DNA of 64,000 nt from Paracoccus onubensis. GTDB taxonomy: Bacteria > Pseudomonadota > Alphaproteobacteria > Rhodobacterales > Rhodobacteraceae. The translations under genes and the position numbers were made by a program. The notes below the pieces were generated by a model. It was not told the DNA's origin and made no database searches. It saw only the letters and a list, made by a program, of their open reading frames with translations. Shown one piece after another: positions 44,345-53,852 of the stretch. Numbering within the stretch: position 1 is the stretch's first letter; each line of letters starts with the position of its first letter. The DNA lies in the NCBI RefSeq assembly GCF_003591515.1, contig NZ_QZCG01000008.1, forward strand, positions 124,001 through 188,000. The letters run 5' to 3'.

Positions 44345-45235
44345 TCAGGTGCCAAGTGGCGCCGGAGCGTTCCCGTAATATAGCTGCACCACATGTTCCG
44401 CTTCGGCGAAGAACAGCCATCGCGATACACATATGCCGACAAGATGGAATGCGAAGGCCAGGATCAGTGAAACGATACCGCCTCCCAGGAAGATAAGCAG
44501 GACCGGAATCACGCCGAGGGCCACGATACAGATGACCTTCAGCTTCATGGCGTGGCGGCGGGCAACCTGAAAGCCGAACTCTTTCAGCAGATAATTGCTG
44601 CCGCTATGCGGGGCTTCGAAAAGCCGGATCCTTCCGGGCGTGCCCAGACCCGTCGCCGATGCGATGCTGTGACCGCGCTCCGCGAAGCGGCGATCACCGC
44701 GCAACCAGCAGGCAAGCTGAATCAGTGTCAGAACAAGCAGCAACAGGATTGCCGCCGCGCCTTGTCCTGACAGAATTGCTCCGGCGGTCAGTGCGGCGGC
44801 GGTGAAATAGATCGGTGTCAAAACCGTGTTCCACCGGGGAACAGTCGCCATCTGCGCATAGATCATCGAGGTGACGAAAACCGTCGCGATACACATCGCC
44901 GCGACCAGCCAGCCCAGAAGCACAAATCGGGTAGCGAAGAAAATCACGCCAATCGCATAAAACCCTGCGACCAGCAGGGTGGCGACCGCCGCCCATGCCT
45001 CACGGCTGAGCCAACTTGTCCGCCACTGGGTAAACGCCAGCAGGGCACGCTGCGGATTGCCAAGATGAAATGTCGATGAAATCAACCCGCCTACCGTCAT
45101 CGAGAATGCCAGAGTGAATTGCCAGAAGGCCGTAAAACCGGTGTCCAATGACAATCCAAGGCCAAGAAACGCCAGATAGCCGAAGCCCGCTCCGGAAAGG
45201 ACGGTGAAGATGATGACGGAAGGTGCCGGATGCAT
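44345..45235 (-). CDS. soeC: Sulfite dehydrogenase (quinone) membrane subunit SoeC
   Basis: A 296-residue NrfD/DmsC-like integral membrane protein with about eight helices. It starts within the soeB stop (TGATG). HPAPSVIIFTVLSGAGFGYLA and the segment SSTFHLGNPQRALLAFTQWRTSWLSREAW, shown here as STFHLGNPQRALLAF, are characteristic of DmsC-type anchors that pass electrons to quinone. With SoeA and SoeB it forms a cytoplasm-facing enzyme anchored in the inner membrane. Context (xsc-pta directly upstream) makes sulfite oxidation far more likely than DMSO reduction. Confidence 0.85.
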   Translation of the reverse strand: MHPAPSVIIFTVLSGAGFGYLAFLGLGLSLDTGFTAFWQFTLAFSMTVGGLISSTFHLGNPQRALLAFTQWRTSWLSREAWAAVATLLVAGFYAIGVIFFATRFVLLGWLVAAMCIATVFVTSMIYAQMATVPRWNTVLTPIYFTAAALTAGAILSGQGAAAILLLLVLTLIQLACWLRGDRRFAERGHSIASATGLGTPGRIRLFEAPHSGSNYLLKEFGFQVARRHAMKLKVICIVALGVIPVLLIFLGGGIVSLILAFAFHLVGICVSRWLFFAEAEHVVQLYYGNAPAPLGT

Positions 45236-46008
45236 CAGATTTTCTCCAGCGCGCGGTCAAGCCAGGCAAAGAAGCTTTGCGAATCCGTCGCGCCGGCGGA
45301 AGGGCTGGCAAGGGGCTCGGATGTCGAAGTCGCGGTTCTCGGGCGCACGCCGTTCAGCCGATCCTTGGGCCGTGGCGGCAGATATTTGTTTACCGGGCGG
45401 GTTCCCATCTCGGGCATCAGGTCGAAGCCGCCCCGTTCAGCGACCAGTTGACTGACGGCGCTTTCCCTGTCGCCCAGATCGCCGAAATGACGGGCGCCGG
45501 CAGGACAGGTGCGAACGCAGGCGGGCACCCGGTCCTCCTCTGGCAGGTTCTCGTTATAGATACGGTCCACGCAGAGAGTACATTTCTTCATCACCCCTGC
45601 TGCGCTATCCATCTCACGCGCGCCATAGGGGCATGCCCAGGCACAAAGGCCGCAGCCGATACAGGCATCCTCGTTGACCAGTACGATACCGTCCTCGGCC
45701 CGCTTGTAGCTGGCGCCTGTCGGGCAGACGGTAACGCAGGGCGCGTCTTCGCAATGCAGGCAGGATTTGGGAAAATGCACGATCTGCGCGGGGCTGTTGT
45801 CCTCCGGTTCGATCTCGTAGCTGTGGACACGGTTGAGAAAACTGCCCGAAGGCTCGGCGCCATAGGCATCCATGTCGGATAGCGGCGCGCCGTAATTCTC
45901 GGTATTCCAGCCTTTGCAGCTGACGACGCAGGCATGGCAGCCGACACAGGTATCCAGATCGATCACCAGTCCCATCTTGCGTTCGGTACTTTGCGGCAAA
46001 GACGTCAT
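45235..46008 (-). CDS. soeB: Sulfite dehydrogenase (quinone) iron-sulfur subunit SoeB
   Basis: A 257-residue ferredoxin-like subunit with four cysteine clusters for four [4Fe-4S] centres: DTCVGCHACVVSCKGWN, CEDAPCVTVCPTGA, ACIGCGLCAWACPYGARE and CTLCVDRI with CVRTCPAGARHFGD. The start at 46008 is preferred because it overlaps the soeA stop (ATGA) and follows GGAAGG; an ATG 15 bases earlier lacks this. No signal peptide is present, so it faces the cytoplasm. It moves electrons from the molybdenum subunit to SoeC. Confidence 0.88.
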   Translation of the reverse strand: MTSLPQSTERKMGLVIDLDTCVGCHACVVSCKGWNTENYGAPLSDMDAYGAEPSGSFLNRVHSYEIEPEDNSPAQIVHFPKSCLHCEDAPCVTVCPTGASYKRAEDGIVLVNEDACIGCGLCAWACPYGAREMDSAAGVMKKCTLCVDRIYNENLPEEDRVPACVRTCPAGARHFGDLGDRESAVSQLVAERGGFDLMPEMGTRPVNKYLPPRPKDRLNGVRPRTATSTSEPLASPSAGATDSQSFFAWLDRALEKI

Positions 46009-48794
46009 TCGCTTACCTTCCATTGCAGGTTCTTCGGCCCCCGCCCCACCGGCGAGCCAATCGCGGCGAAGGCCGGATCGGTTTCAGTCTGCGGCGCGAC
46101 TTTCTCGATGCTGACGCGCAGATCGAACCATGCCGCCTGACCGGTGATCGGGTCGGAATTCGACCAGCGAAGGCCATCGCCACGCGGCGGCAGCAATTCA
46201 TGGATAAGATGGTTCAGCAAAAAGCCTCGTGTCGCTTCGGGGGCATCGGGGTCCAGAGCCCAGGCCCCTTTGCGTTTACCAATCGCGTTCCATGTCCAGA
46301 CCGTTTTCGCGTTCAGCCCGCCATGCAGCGCGACCGGCACGGTGATGCTGCCGTGGACCGAACTGACCCGCGCCCAGTCGCCATCCTGAAAGCCATACCG
46401 GTCCCAGACATCGCGCGGGACATAAAGCGGGTTATGACCGTGAATCTGGCGCAGCCATGCGTTCTGGCTGCCCCAGCTGTGATACATCGCCATCGGGCGC
46501 TGCGTCAACGCATGCAGGGGATAATCCGCGGGATCGGCATGTTCTTCTTCGAATGGCGGATACCAGATCGGCAGCGGGTCCATGATCCGGCGCAATTGTC
46601 CACGCAGATGATCCGGCGGCTGCCGTTCGCCATGTCCCTCGGCGGCACGCTGGAATTTGCGCATCGTTTCAAGATACAGGTTGAACAGATAGGGCTGCGG
46701 CTTGTCGTAGAAGCCCATGCCCACCGCCCAATCCTGATAGACCATGTTCCACGGCTTGTAGAAACCGGCCTCCCCGGGGATATGGTTCACAAAGAAGCCG
46801 CCATTCTCGATATAGCGCTGCAACTGGTCCGGGTTCGGTGCTCCGCGTCCGGTCTGATCGCCATTGCCGCGAAAGCCGGACAGCGGACCGATGCCGGGCT
46901 TGCGTTCATGATTCACGATATAATCGGCATAGTCGCGCCATTTCGGCGCTTTGCCCTCGTCCACGAATCCCGGCAATTCCATAAGATTCGCCAATTGGAT
47001 CAGAACGGTCTGGAAGCCGCGCACATCGCGATCCGGCTCGACCACCGGCCAGCGGATCGCATCCGCCGCAGCCTCGGCCTCGCAGATCGGGCGATCCAGC
47101 AGGCTGATGCAATCATATCGTTCCAGATAGGTCGTGTCCGGCAGGATCAGATCGGCATAGGCAACCATTTCGGAACTGTAGGCATCGGAATAGATGATCC
47201 GCGGGATGACGTAATCGCCGTTTTCATCCGTATCGGTCAGCATCTCGATGACGCCACGGGTATTCATCGAGGAATTCCACGACATGTTGGCCATATACAG
47301 GAACAGCGTGTCGATCGGATAGGGATCGCCCGCATGGGCGTTCGAGATGACCATATGCATCAGCCCATGCGCCGACATCGGATTTTCCCAGGTGAACGCC
47401 TTATCGATCCGCGCAGGGGTGCCGTCCTCGGTCAGGGCCAAATCCTCGGGACCTCTTACGAAACCCAGATGCGGGCCGTCCAGCGGGCAATCGGGCTGCG
47501 TCTTGCAATGCGGCACGGGATGCGCCTCGACGGGCTTGGGGTAAGGCGGCTTGAAACGGAAGCCGCCCGGCACCTCGACCGAGCCCAGCAGGATCTGCAG
47601 CACATGCAGCGCCCGGCAAGTCTGGAACCCGTTGGAATGCGCCGAGATACCGCGCATCGCATGGAAAGCGACGGGGCGTCCTGTCATGGTTTCGTGCCTT
47701 TCGCCGCGAAAATCGGTCCAGGCACGATCCAGGGTGATTTCCTCTTCAAACGCCACGCGGGCTATCTCATCCGCGATGGCGCGGATGCGCTGGGCCGGGA
47801 TGCCGCAGCGATCGGCCACGGCTTCGGGCGCATATTCCTGGCACAGATAACGTTTCGCCATCAGTTGCAGCACGGTCTGGTGACCGGGATGGCGGGCATT
47901 TGGATCGGGGCGCACGGCCTTGCGGTCAAAGGGCGCAAGCTCGCCGGTCGCGCGGTCGATGACCAGTGTCTTGCCATCACTGTCGCGCAGGAACAGACCG
48001 GTTTCGTCATCGACCAGCAGCGGCGCATCGGTGTAGCGGGCCAGATAGTTGAGATCGATCCTGCCCGCCGACATCAGGCAATGGATCAGCGACAGGATGA
48101 ACAGCCCGTCGGTGCCCGGCGTAATACCCAGCCATTCGTCGGCCACCGCATTATAGCCCGACCGGATCGGGTTGACGCCGATCACCCGCGCGCCGCGCGC
48201 CTTCAGCCTGCCGATGCCCATCTTGATCGGATTGCTGTCATGGTCCTCGGCCACGCCGAACAGCATGAACAGCCGGGTTCGCTCCCAGTCGGGCTGGCCG
48301 AACTCCCAGAACGCGCCGCCCATCGTATAGATCCCCGCCGTCGCCATGTTGACCGAACAGAAACCGCCATGCGCGGCATAGTTCGGCGTCCCGAATGCCT
48401 GGGCCCAGAAGCTGGTGAAGGACTGGGATTGATCCCGCCCGGTAAAGAAGGCGAGTTTCGAAGGATCGGTTCCGCGAATCCGGCTTAGCCAGTCGCCGGC
48501 GATGCCAAGAGCTTCCTCCCATGATATTTCCTCGAACTCGCCCGATCCGCGCGGCCCGACCCGGCGCAGTGGCGCGCGCAACCGCGAGGGGGCATTGACC
48601 TGCATGATGCCCGCCGAGCCCTTCGCGCACAGGACGCCCCGGTTCACCGGATGGTCCCGATTGCCCTCGATATAGGCAACGCGGCCGTCCTTCATGTGGA
48701 CATTGATGCCGCAGCGGCAGGCGCACATGTAACAGGTCGTCTTGCGAACCTCGTCCGAAACCTTGGGCGACGTGTCGAGCTGGGGCTGGGTCAT
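46005..48794 (-). CDS. soeA: Sulfite dehydrogenase (quinone) molybdopterin subunit SoeA
   Basis: A 929-residue DMSO-reductase-family protein without a Tat signal, as in cytoplasmic SoeA. The N-terminal [4Fe-4S] ligands are Cys21, Cys24, Cys28 and Cys56. Cys146 in AHGGFCSVN is the likely Mo ligand. GVNPIRSGYNAVADEWLGITPGTD, here shortened to NAVADEWLGITPGTD, is a cofactor-binding block, and the C-terminal NSDPITGQAAWFDLRVSIEK binds the second pterin. The start at 48794 overlaps the pta stop (ATGA). Its operon with xsc-pta fits oxidation of the sulfite released by Xsc to sulfate. A thiosulfate or polysulfide reductase is the alternative by family alone. Confidence 0.85.
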   Translation of the reverse strand: MTQPQLDTSPKVSDEVRKTTCYMCACRCGINVHMKDGRVAYIEGNRDHPVNRGVLCAKGSAGIMQVNAPSRLRAPLRRVGPRGSGEFEEISWEEALGIAGDWLSRIRGTDPSKLAFFTGRDQSQSFTSFWAQAFGTPNYAAHGGFCSVNMATAGIYTMGGAFWEFGQPDWERTRLFMLFGVAEDHDSNPIKMGIGRLKARGARVIGVNPIRSGYNAVADEWLGITPGTDGLFILSLIHCLMSAGRIDLNYLARYTDAPLLVDDETGLFLRDSDGKTLVIDRATGELAPFDRKAVRPDPNARHPGHQTVLQLMAKRYLCQEYAPEAVADRCGIPAQRIRAIADEIARVAFEEEITLDRAWTDFRGERHETMTGRPVAFHAMRGISAHSNGFQTCRALHVLQILLGSVEVPGGFRFKPPYPKPVEAHPVPHCKTQPDCPLDGPHLGFVRGPEDLALTEDGTPARIDKAFTWENPMSAHGLMHMVISNAHAGDPYPIDTLFLYMANMSWNSSMNTRGVIEMLTDTDENGDYVIPRIIYSDAYSSEMVAYADLILPDTTYLERYDCISLLDRPICEAEAAADAIRWPVVEPDRDVRGFQTVLIQLANLMELPGFVDEGKAPKWRDYADYIVNHERKPGIGPLSGFRGNGDQTGRGAPNPDQLQRYIENGGFFVNHIPGEAGFYKPWNMVYQDWAVGMGFYDKPQPYLFNLYLETMRKFQRAAEGHGERQPPDHLRGQLRRIMDPLPIWYPPFEEEHADPADYPLHALTQRPMAMYHSWGSQNAWLRQIHGHNPLYVPRDVWDRYGFQDGDWARVSSVHGSITVPVALHGGLNAKTVWTWNAIGKRKGAWALDPDAPEATRGFLLNHLIHELLPPRGDGLRWSNSDPITGQAAWFDLRVSIEKVAPQTETDPAFAAIGSPVGRGPKNLQWKVSE

Positions 48795-49837
48795 GGCAGG
48801 GCTGCTCCTTGGCGGACAGGTTGCGGCTGGGTCGTGGAATGGCTGGCCGCCTGAAGGGCAGTCAACGCGATCATATGAAATACGTCTTCGGCGGAACAAC
48901 CGCGCGACAAGTCGTTTGCAGGCTGCGCCAGCCCTTGCAGAACGGGTCCGATGGCGATCGCTCCTCCCAGTCTCTGGGCGATTTTATAACCGATATTGCC
49001 AGCATCCAGATTGGGAAAGATAAACACATTCGCGTTTCCGGCGATGGGCGAATCCGGGGCTTTCCTCTGTGCCACCTCGGGCAGAAGCGCGGCATCGAAC
49101 TGCAATTCACCGTCGATCAGCAGCTTCGGCGCCCGCTGCCGCGCCAGTCGCGTAGCTTCGGAAACCTTTTCCGACAAGCTATGCGATGCGCTGCCATGAG
49201 TCGAGAATGACAACATGGCGACCCGCGCCGCCTTGCCCGTCAGGCTAGTATAGGAAGATGCCGAATCCAGGGCGATCTGCGCCAGTTGTTCAGCGTCCGG
49301 ATCTATCACCAGACCCGCGTCGGAAAATATGCAACCATGATTCCTGCCATCGGCACGGTCGCAGAACATCATCAGGAAATAGCTCGAGACAAGCCTGCTG
49401 CCCGGCGCCGGACCAATAACCTGCAACGCGGTCCGGACGATCTGGGCGGTCGACAAGACCGCGCCGCCCACCGTGCCATCTGCATAACCCGCACGAACCA
49501 TAAGCGCCGCATGGACATGCGGCAGACGGGCTGTCCGTTCGGCCTCGTCAGGCGTAACGCCCTTGCCGCGGCGAAGATGATGGAACAGCATCGCCAGTTC
49601 TTCCGAAAACGGAGTGGCCGCAGGATCGAGGATGCGCAAGCGATCACTCTCGCCGCTCCCCGCCTCGGCCAGACGCGCGGCCACGGCATCGGGCGCGCCC
49701 AGCAGGGTGACATCCGCCACCCCCCGCTCCACCGCCAGCGCCGCGCCCTGTGCGATCCGTGAATCGTCACCCTCGGGCAGGACGATATGGCGGCGGGCAT
49801 CCTGGGCACGCAGCAGAATATCGGCCAGCAGCTTCAT
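48791..49837 (-). CDS. pta: Phosphate acetyltransferase
   Basis: A 348-residue short Pta, catalytic domain only. VLPEGDDSRIAQGAALAVE starts the fold. The C-terminal [20 protein letters not shown] and [19 protein letters not shown] contain the CoA/phosphate-binding residues conserved in Pta. It converts acetyl phosphate, the product of Xsc, to acetyl-CoA. Both of its ends overlap neighbouring genes (TGATG with xsc, ATGA with soeA), so it is embedded in the sulfonate operon. A second pta begins outside the right window edge. Confidence 0.93.
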   Translation of the reverse strand: MKLLADILLRAQDARRHIVLPEGDDSRIAQGAALAVERGVADVTLLGAPDAVAARLAEAGSGESDRLRILDPAATPFSEELAMLFHHLRRGKGVTPDEAERTARLPHVHAALMVRAGYADGTVGGAVLSTAQIVRTALQVIGPAPGSRLVSSYFLMMFCDRADGRNHGCIFSDAGLVIDPDAEQLAQIALDSASSYTSLTGKAARVAMLSFSTHGSASHSLSEKVSEATRLARQRAPKLLIDGELQFDAALLPEVAQRKAPDSPIAGNANVFIFPNLDAGNIGYKIAQRLGGAIAIGPVLQGLAQPANDLSRGCSAEDVFHMIALTALQAASHSTTQPQPVRQGAALP

Positions 49838-51615
49838 CAGACGATTTCGGGCAATCGCATGTCGGCGGCATCTATTCCGGCCACGACAACCGGTTTCTTC
49901 ATGGCGTCACGACGGAAGGGCTCGCCCAGCTCCTGATTCAGCAGCACCTCGATGAAGGTGGTTTTCCTGTCCTTCATCTGCGCCTCGACAGCGTCATGCA
50001 ACGCGGCGGTCAGATCCGTCATATCACGCACCTGCACGCCCTCGACGCCGCAAGCCCGCGCAATATCGGCATAGCGGACATTCTGCGACAATTCGGTGCC
50101 AACGAAGTTATCGTCGAACCAAAGGGTTGTGTTCCGCTTTTCCGCGCCCCACTGATAATTGCGAAAGACCACCATGGTGATCGCCGGCCAGCCATCCCGG
50201 GCAAGCGAGACCATCTCGTTCATCGATATCCCGAATGCGCCATCCCCCGCGAAACCGATCACCGGAATATCCGGACAGCCGATCTTGGCCCCCAGGATCG
50301 CCGGAAAACCGTAACCGCAAGGACCGAACAGGCCCGGAGCGAGATATTTCCGCCCCGCCTCGAAACCGGGATAGGCGTTGCCTATGGCGCAGTTATTGCC
50401 GATATCGCTGCTGATGATCGCATCTTTCGGCATCGCGGACTGGATGGCGCGCCATGCCATGCGCGGAGACATCCGGTCGGAATCCCGTTTGCGGGCACGC
50501 GCGTTCCAGTCGGTGCCGGGATCGTCGTCCTCGTGATCGAGGCTGGACAATTCCTGTGCCCAGCGGGATTTGGTCGTCGAAATCAGTTCGCGCCGCTCCT
50601 GGCGACCCTGATCACCGGCGGTCCCCGATAGCTGCGACAGGATCCGCCGCGCCACCTTGCCCGCATCGCCGACGATCCCGACGGATACCGGCTTTGTCAG
50701 CCCGATCCGGTCGGCATTGATATCGACCTGGATGATCTTCGCATCCTTCGGCCAGTAGTCGATCCCGTAGCCCGGCAGGGTCGAGAACGGATTGAGCCGC
50801 GTGCCAAGCGCCAGCACCACATCAGCTTTGGAAATCAGCTCCATCGCCGCCTTGCTGCCATTATAGCCAAGTGGCCCGACAGCCAGCGGATGCGACTGCG
50901 GGAAGGCGTCGTTATGCTGATAGCCGCAGCACACCGGCGCATCGAGCCGCTCGGCCAAGGCACGGGAATCGCCGATGCCATTGGCCAGCACCACACCGGC
51001 ACCGTTCAGGATCACGGGGAAACGCGCCTTGGACAACAGGCTGGCCGCTTTCGAAATGGCTTCCTCGCCGCCACCGGGGCGCTCGAACTCGACGATCTGC
51101 GGCAGATCGATATCGATGACCTGCGTCCAGAAATCGCGAGGCACGTTGATCTGTGCCGGAGCCGAAGCCCGCCTGGCCTGCAGGATCACCCGGTTCAGCA
51201 CCTCGGCCATGCGCGAGGGATCGCGGACCTCCTCCTGATAGGCGACCATATCCTCCATCAGGGCCATTTGTTCGACCTCCTGAAAGCCGCCCTGCCCGAT
51301 GGTCTTGTTGGCCGCTTGCGGGGTCACGACCAGCAACGGAGTATGATTCCAGTAGGCGGTCTTCACAGGCGTCACCAGCGACGTAATGCCCGGCCCGTTC
51401 TGCGCAACCAGCATCGACATGCGGCCGGTCGCGCGGCTGTATCCATCCGCCATCATCCCCGCATTGCATTCATGCGCGCAGTCCCAGAAGGTGATGCCCG
51501 CTTTGGGAAACAGGTCCGAGATCGGCATCATGGCCGAGCCGATAATCCCGAATGCATGCTGGATGCCGTGCATTTGCAGGGTTTTGACGAATGCTTCCTC
51601 GGTAGTCATTTTCAT
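49837..51615 (-). CDS. xsc: Sulfoacetaldehyde acetyltransferase
   Basis: A 592-residue thiamine-diphosphate enzyme. The start at 51615 follows GAAGGAAATC and gives MKMTTEEAFVKTLQMHGIQH, the usual Xsc beginning. The PYR-domain Glu is in FWDCAHECNAGMMADGYSRA, and the TPP motif is GFAGDGAFGISMNEM with VVFRNYQWGAEKRN as its end. These blocks distinguish Xsc from acetolactate synthases. The reaction is sulfoacetaldehyde + phosphate to acetyl phosphate + sulfite. Next genes are pta and soeABC, which use both products. The preceding tctA ends 98 bases upstream. Confidence 0.95.
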   Translation of the reverse strand: MKMTTEEAFVKTLQMHGIQHAFGIIGSAMMPISDLFPKAGITFWDCAHECNAGMMADGYSRATGRMSMLVAQNGPGITSLVTPVKTAYWNHTPLLVVTPQAANKTIGQGGFQEVEQMALMEDMVAYQEEVRDPSRMAEVLNRVILQARRASAPAQINVPRDFWTQVIDIDLPQIVEFERPGGGEEAISKAASLLSKARFPVILNGAGVVLANGIGDSRALAERLDAPVCCGYQHNDAFPQSHPLAVGPLGYNGSKAAMELISKADVVLALGTRLNPFSTLPGYGIDYWPKDAKIIQVDINADRIGLTKPVSVGIVGDAGKVARRILSQLSGTAGDQGRQERRELISTTKSRWAQELSSLDHEDDDPGTDWNARARKRDSDRMSPRMAWRAIQSAMPKDAIISSDIGNNCAIGNAYPGFEAGRKYLAPGLFGPCGYGFPAILGAKIGCPDIPVIGFAGDGAFGISMNEMVSLARDGWPAITMVVFRNYQWGAEKRNTTLWFDDNFVGTELSQNVRYADIARACGVEGVQVRDMTDLTAALHDAVEAQMKDRKTTFIEVLLNQELGEPFRRDAMKKPVVVAGIDAADMRLPEIV

Positions 51616-51713
51616 GGGTGATTTCCTTCTTCGGTCTCTGGCCAGAAGCGGTCGATCCGATCCGGCAAGCGGATTTGATTTGCCTTGCGTGGGTTCAACT
51701 GAAGCCTTCCCGT

Positions 51714-53216
51714 TCAGGAGGCTGCGGAGCGGCGCCCGATCCGCGCCCTGACCGACGGCCATAGCGACCACAGCACGAAAAGGGCGGCGATAAACAGGAT
51801 CGACCCACTGATCGGCCGGCTGAAGAACACGGTATAATCCTGATGCGAATTGGCGACCGATGTCAGGAAATAGCGCTCTGCCAGCGGCCCGAGGATCACG
51901 CCCAGAACCAGCGGCGCCGAGGGGAAGCCCACCCGCTTCATCACCCAGCCGATAACCCCGAAGACGAGGCAGACATAAACGTCGAAGATATTGTTCCTGA
52001 CCCCATAGGCGCCGATCAGGCTCAGGATCACGATGAAGCCGGCCAGAATTGCCGGCGGCGTTCGCATCAGAAACGAAAATATCTGCGCGACGCCGACGCC
52101 AGCCCCGATCATCAGGATATTGGCGATGATCATCGCCGCAAAGATGGTATAGACCATGGACGGGTCCATAACGAACAAGAGCGGACCGGGATTGACGCCC
52201 TGCAACATCATCGCGGCAAGCATGATCGCGGTTGCCGCACTGCCCGGAATTCCCAGTGTCAGAAGCGGTATCATCGCAGCCCCGGTGGTGGCATTCTTGG
52301 CGGCTTCCGGCGCAGCCAGACCGCCCTCGACGCCGGTGCCGAACTCGGCTCCGCGCGGATTGACCTGCTTTTCGACCCCGTAGGCTATGACAGCCCCCGG
52401 CGTCGCGCCCGCGCCCGGAATGATACCGATGATGCAGCCCAGCCCCGAGCCGCGCAGGATCGCGCCCTTGACGCCAAGTATGTCGTGGAAACTGGCGCCG
52501 ACCGCCTTGCCCTCGGTTTTCTTGGGGCGCAGATCGCGATCCGTGGCGACCAGATCGATGACCTCGCCGATGGCGAAAAGGCCGATCATGACGACAACGA
52601 AGCGAATGCCGCTTTCGATTTCAGGCACACCGAAACTGAAACGGGCCTGTCCGAAAAGCGGATCGACTCCGACCGTACCGATGGCCATGCCTATCAATAG
52701 CGAGATCATGGTGATGACCGGCTTGTCCTTCGCAATAGCGATCACGCTGACCAGCCCCAATACCGTCGCGGCAAAGAATTCGGGTTGCGAAAATTTCATC
52801 GCGAAACTGGCGAAGGGCGCAGAAAGAAATGTCAGCATCAGGGCACTGATCAGCCCCCCGACGGCCGAGGCGGTGACGGCGATGGTCAGTGCCCGCTTGA
52901 CCTGCCCCTTCTTGGTCATCGCATAGCCGTCCCATGTGGCGGGCAATGACGCCGGAGTTCCCGGCACGTTGATCATGATCGCCGAGATCGAGCCTCCGAA
53001 GACGCCTCCGACATAGATGCCACCCAGAAACAGCATCGCGTGGGTGACATCCATCGTATAGGTGAAGGGCAGCGCCATCGCCATTGCGTTGACAAAGGAA
53101 ATCCCCGGCAGCGCGCCCGCGATCACGCCAACGAGCAAACCGATGACAACGGTCAGGAAGGCGGCGATCTGGAAGACGGACTGAAAGCCGCCCAAGATGA
53201 ATTCAAGGGTCTGCAT
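51714..53216 (-). CDS. tctA: Tripartite tricarboxylate transporter large membrane subunit (TctA)
   Basis: A 500-residue protein with about eleven membrane segments. The start at 53216 gives MQTLEFILGGFQSVFQ, standard for TctA. IAGALPGISFVNAMAMALPF and GIIPGAGATPGAVIAYGVEK are the two inverted-repeat PG-rich motifs of the family. It forms the ion-driven channel with TctB and receives ligand from TctC. Placement between sulfoacetate activation genes and xsc makes sulfoacetate the most likely substrate; TTT systems for the sulfonate sulfolactate are known (SlcHFG). Confidence 0.92.
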   Translation of the reverse strand: MQTLEFILGGFQSVFQIAAFLTVVIGLLVGVIAGALPGISFVNAMAMALPFTYTMDVTHAMLFLGGIYVGGVFGGSISAIMINVPGTPASLPATWDGYAMTKKGQVKRALTIAVTASAVGGLISALMLTFLSAPFASFAMKFSQPEFFAATVLGLVSVIAIAKDKPVITMISLLIGMAIGTVGVDPLFGQARFSFGVPEIESGIRFVVVMIGLFAIGEVIDLVATDRDLRPKKTEGKAVGASFHDILGVKGAILRGSGLGCIIGIIPGAGATPGAVIAYGVEKQVNPRGAEFGTGVEGGLAAPEAAKNATTGAAMIPLLTLGIPGSAATAIMLAAMMLQGVNPGPLLFVMDPSMVYTIFAAMIIANILMIGAGVGVAQIFSFLMRTPPAILAGFIVILSLIGAYGVRNNIFDVYVCLVFGVIGWVMKRVGFPSAPLVLGVILGPLAERYFLTSVANSHQDYTVFFSRPISGSILFIAALFVLWSLWPSVRARIGRRSAAS

Positions 53217-53232
53217 CACATGCGTCCTTCTC

Positions 53233-53835
53233 TCAATAGATCCCGATAAGCTGCAATAGCGCGATGGTGAAACCCTCGAACGGCCCCATGCCACGGCTTA
53301 GCGGCATCAACGCCAGACCCATGAACACCCATAGAAGCGCAACCGTGCCGATACCCGGAACCAGCAGCATTACCAGCGGATTGCGCAGCCCCCCGTAGAG
53401 GCACCAGATGAACAGGAACAGCATCGTCGCGAGCGGGAAGCCCAGGACGGGCAGCAACCAGCCAAAGGCAATCACCAGCACGATGCCGATAATCGCCTTG
53501 CCATAGTGATAAACGTCCTCGTCATGCGGGGCGGAGAGGCTGGCCGATTTCCTCGACTTGGCAAAGCCCCAGATCTCGATCGCCAGCCAGATCGCCGAAA
53601 AAACAGCAAGCGCCGCAAGAACCGCACCGGGCCAGGCACCGGGGCCAAGGCCCGGAAGGCTGCCTCGCTGGCCGGCATGAAACATGAAACCAGGCAAAAT
53701 CAATGACGCCAACAGCAGCAAGGCCGGAACCAGCACCGGGATCAACCGCGCCGTTATTCCTTCGCCCTGCTGATTTTCGCTCGTATTGCTTTGGCTATCC
53801 CTTTCGGGCGCTCCATCTGCGTAAGAATCTGTCAT
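53233..53835 (-). CDS. tctB: Tripartite tricarboxylate transporter small membrane subunit (TctB)
   Basis: A 200-residue protein. An acidic, hydrophilic N-terminus of about 30 residues precedes four hydrophobic segments, the usual TctB topology. LPGLGPGAWPGAVLAALAVF is the conserved PG segment near the first helix, and GFPLATMLFLFIWCLYGG is the third-helix block. It lies 16 bases before tctA and 17 bases after tctC in one operon. Confidence 0.87.
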   Translation of the reverse strand: MTDSYADGAPERDSQSNTSENQQGEGITARLIPVLVPALLLLASLILPGFMFHAGQRGSLPGLGPGAWPGAVLAALAVFSAIWLAIEIWGFAKSRKSASLSAPHDEDVYHYGKAIIGIVLVIAFGWLLPVLGFPLATMLFLFIWCLYGGLRNPLVMLLVPGIGTVALLWVFMGLALMPLSRGMGPFEGFTIALLQLIGIY

Positions 53836-53852
53836 TGCTGCCTCGCCCCGCC

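Noticed and set aside
46023..48488. 821-codon plus-strand open frame
   Set aside because: It lies wholly antisense to soeA, has no start site and no recognisable domain; such frames are common opposite GC-rich genes.
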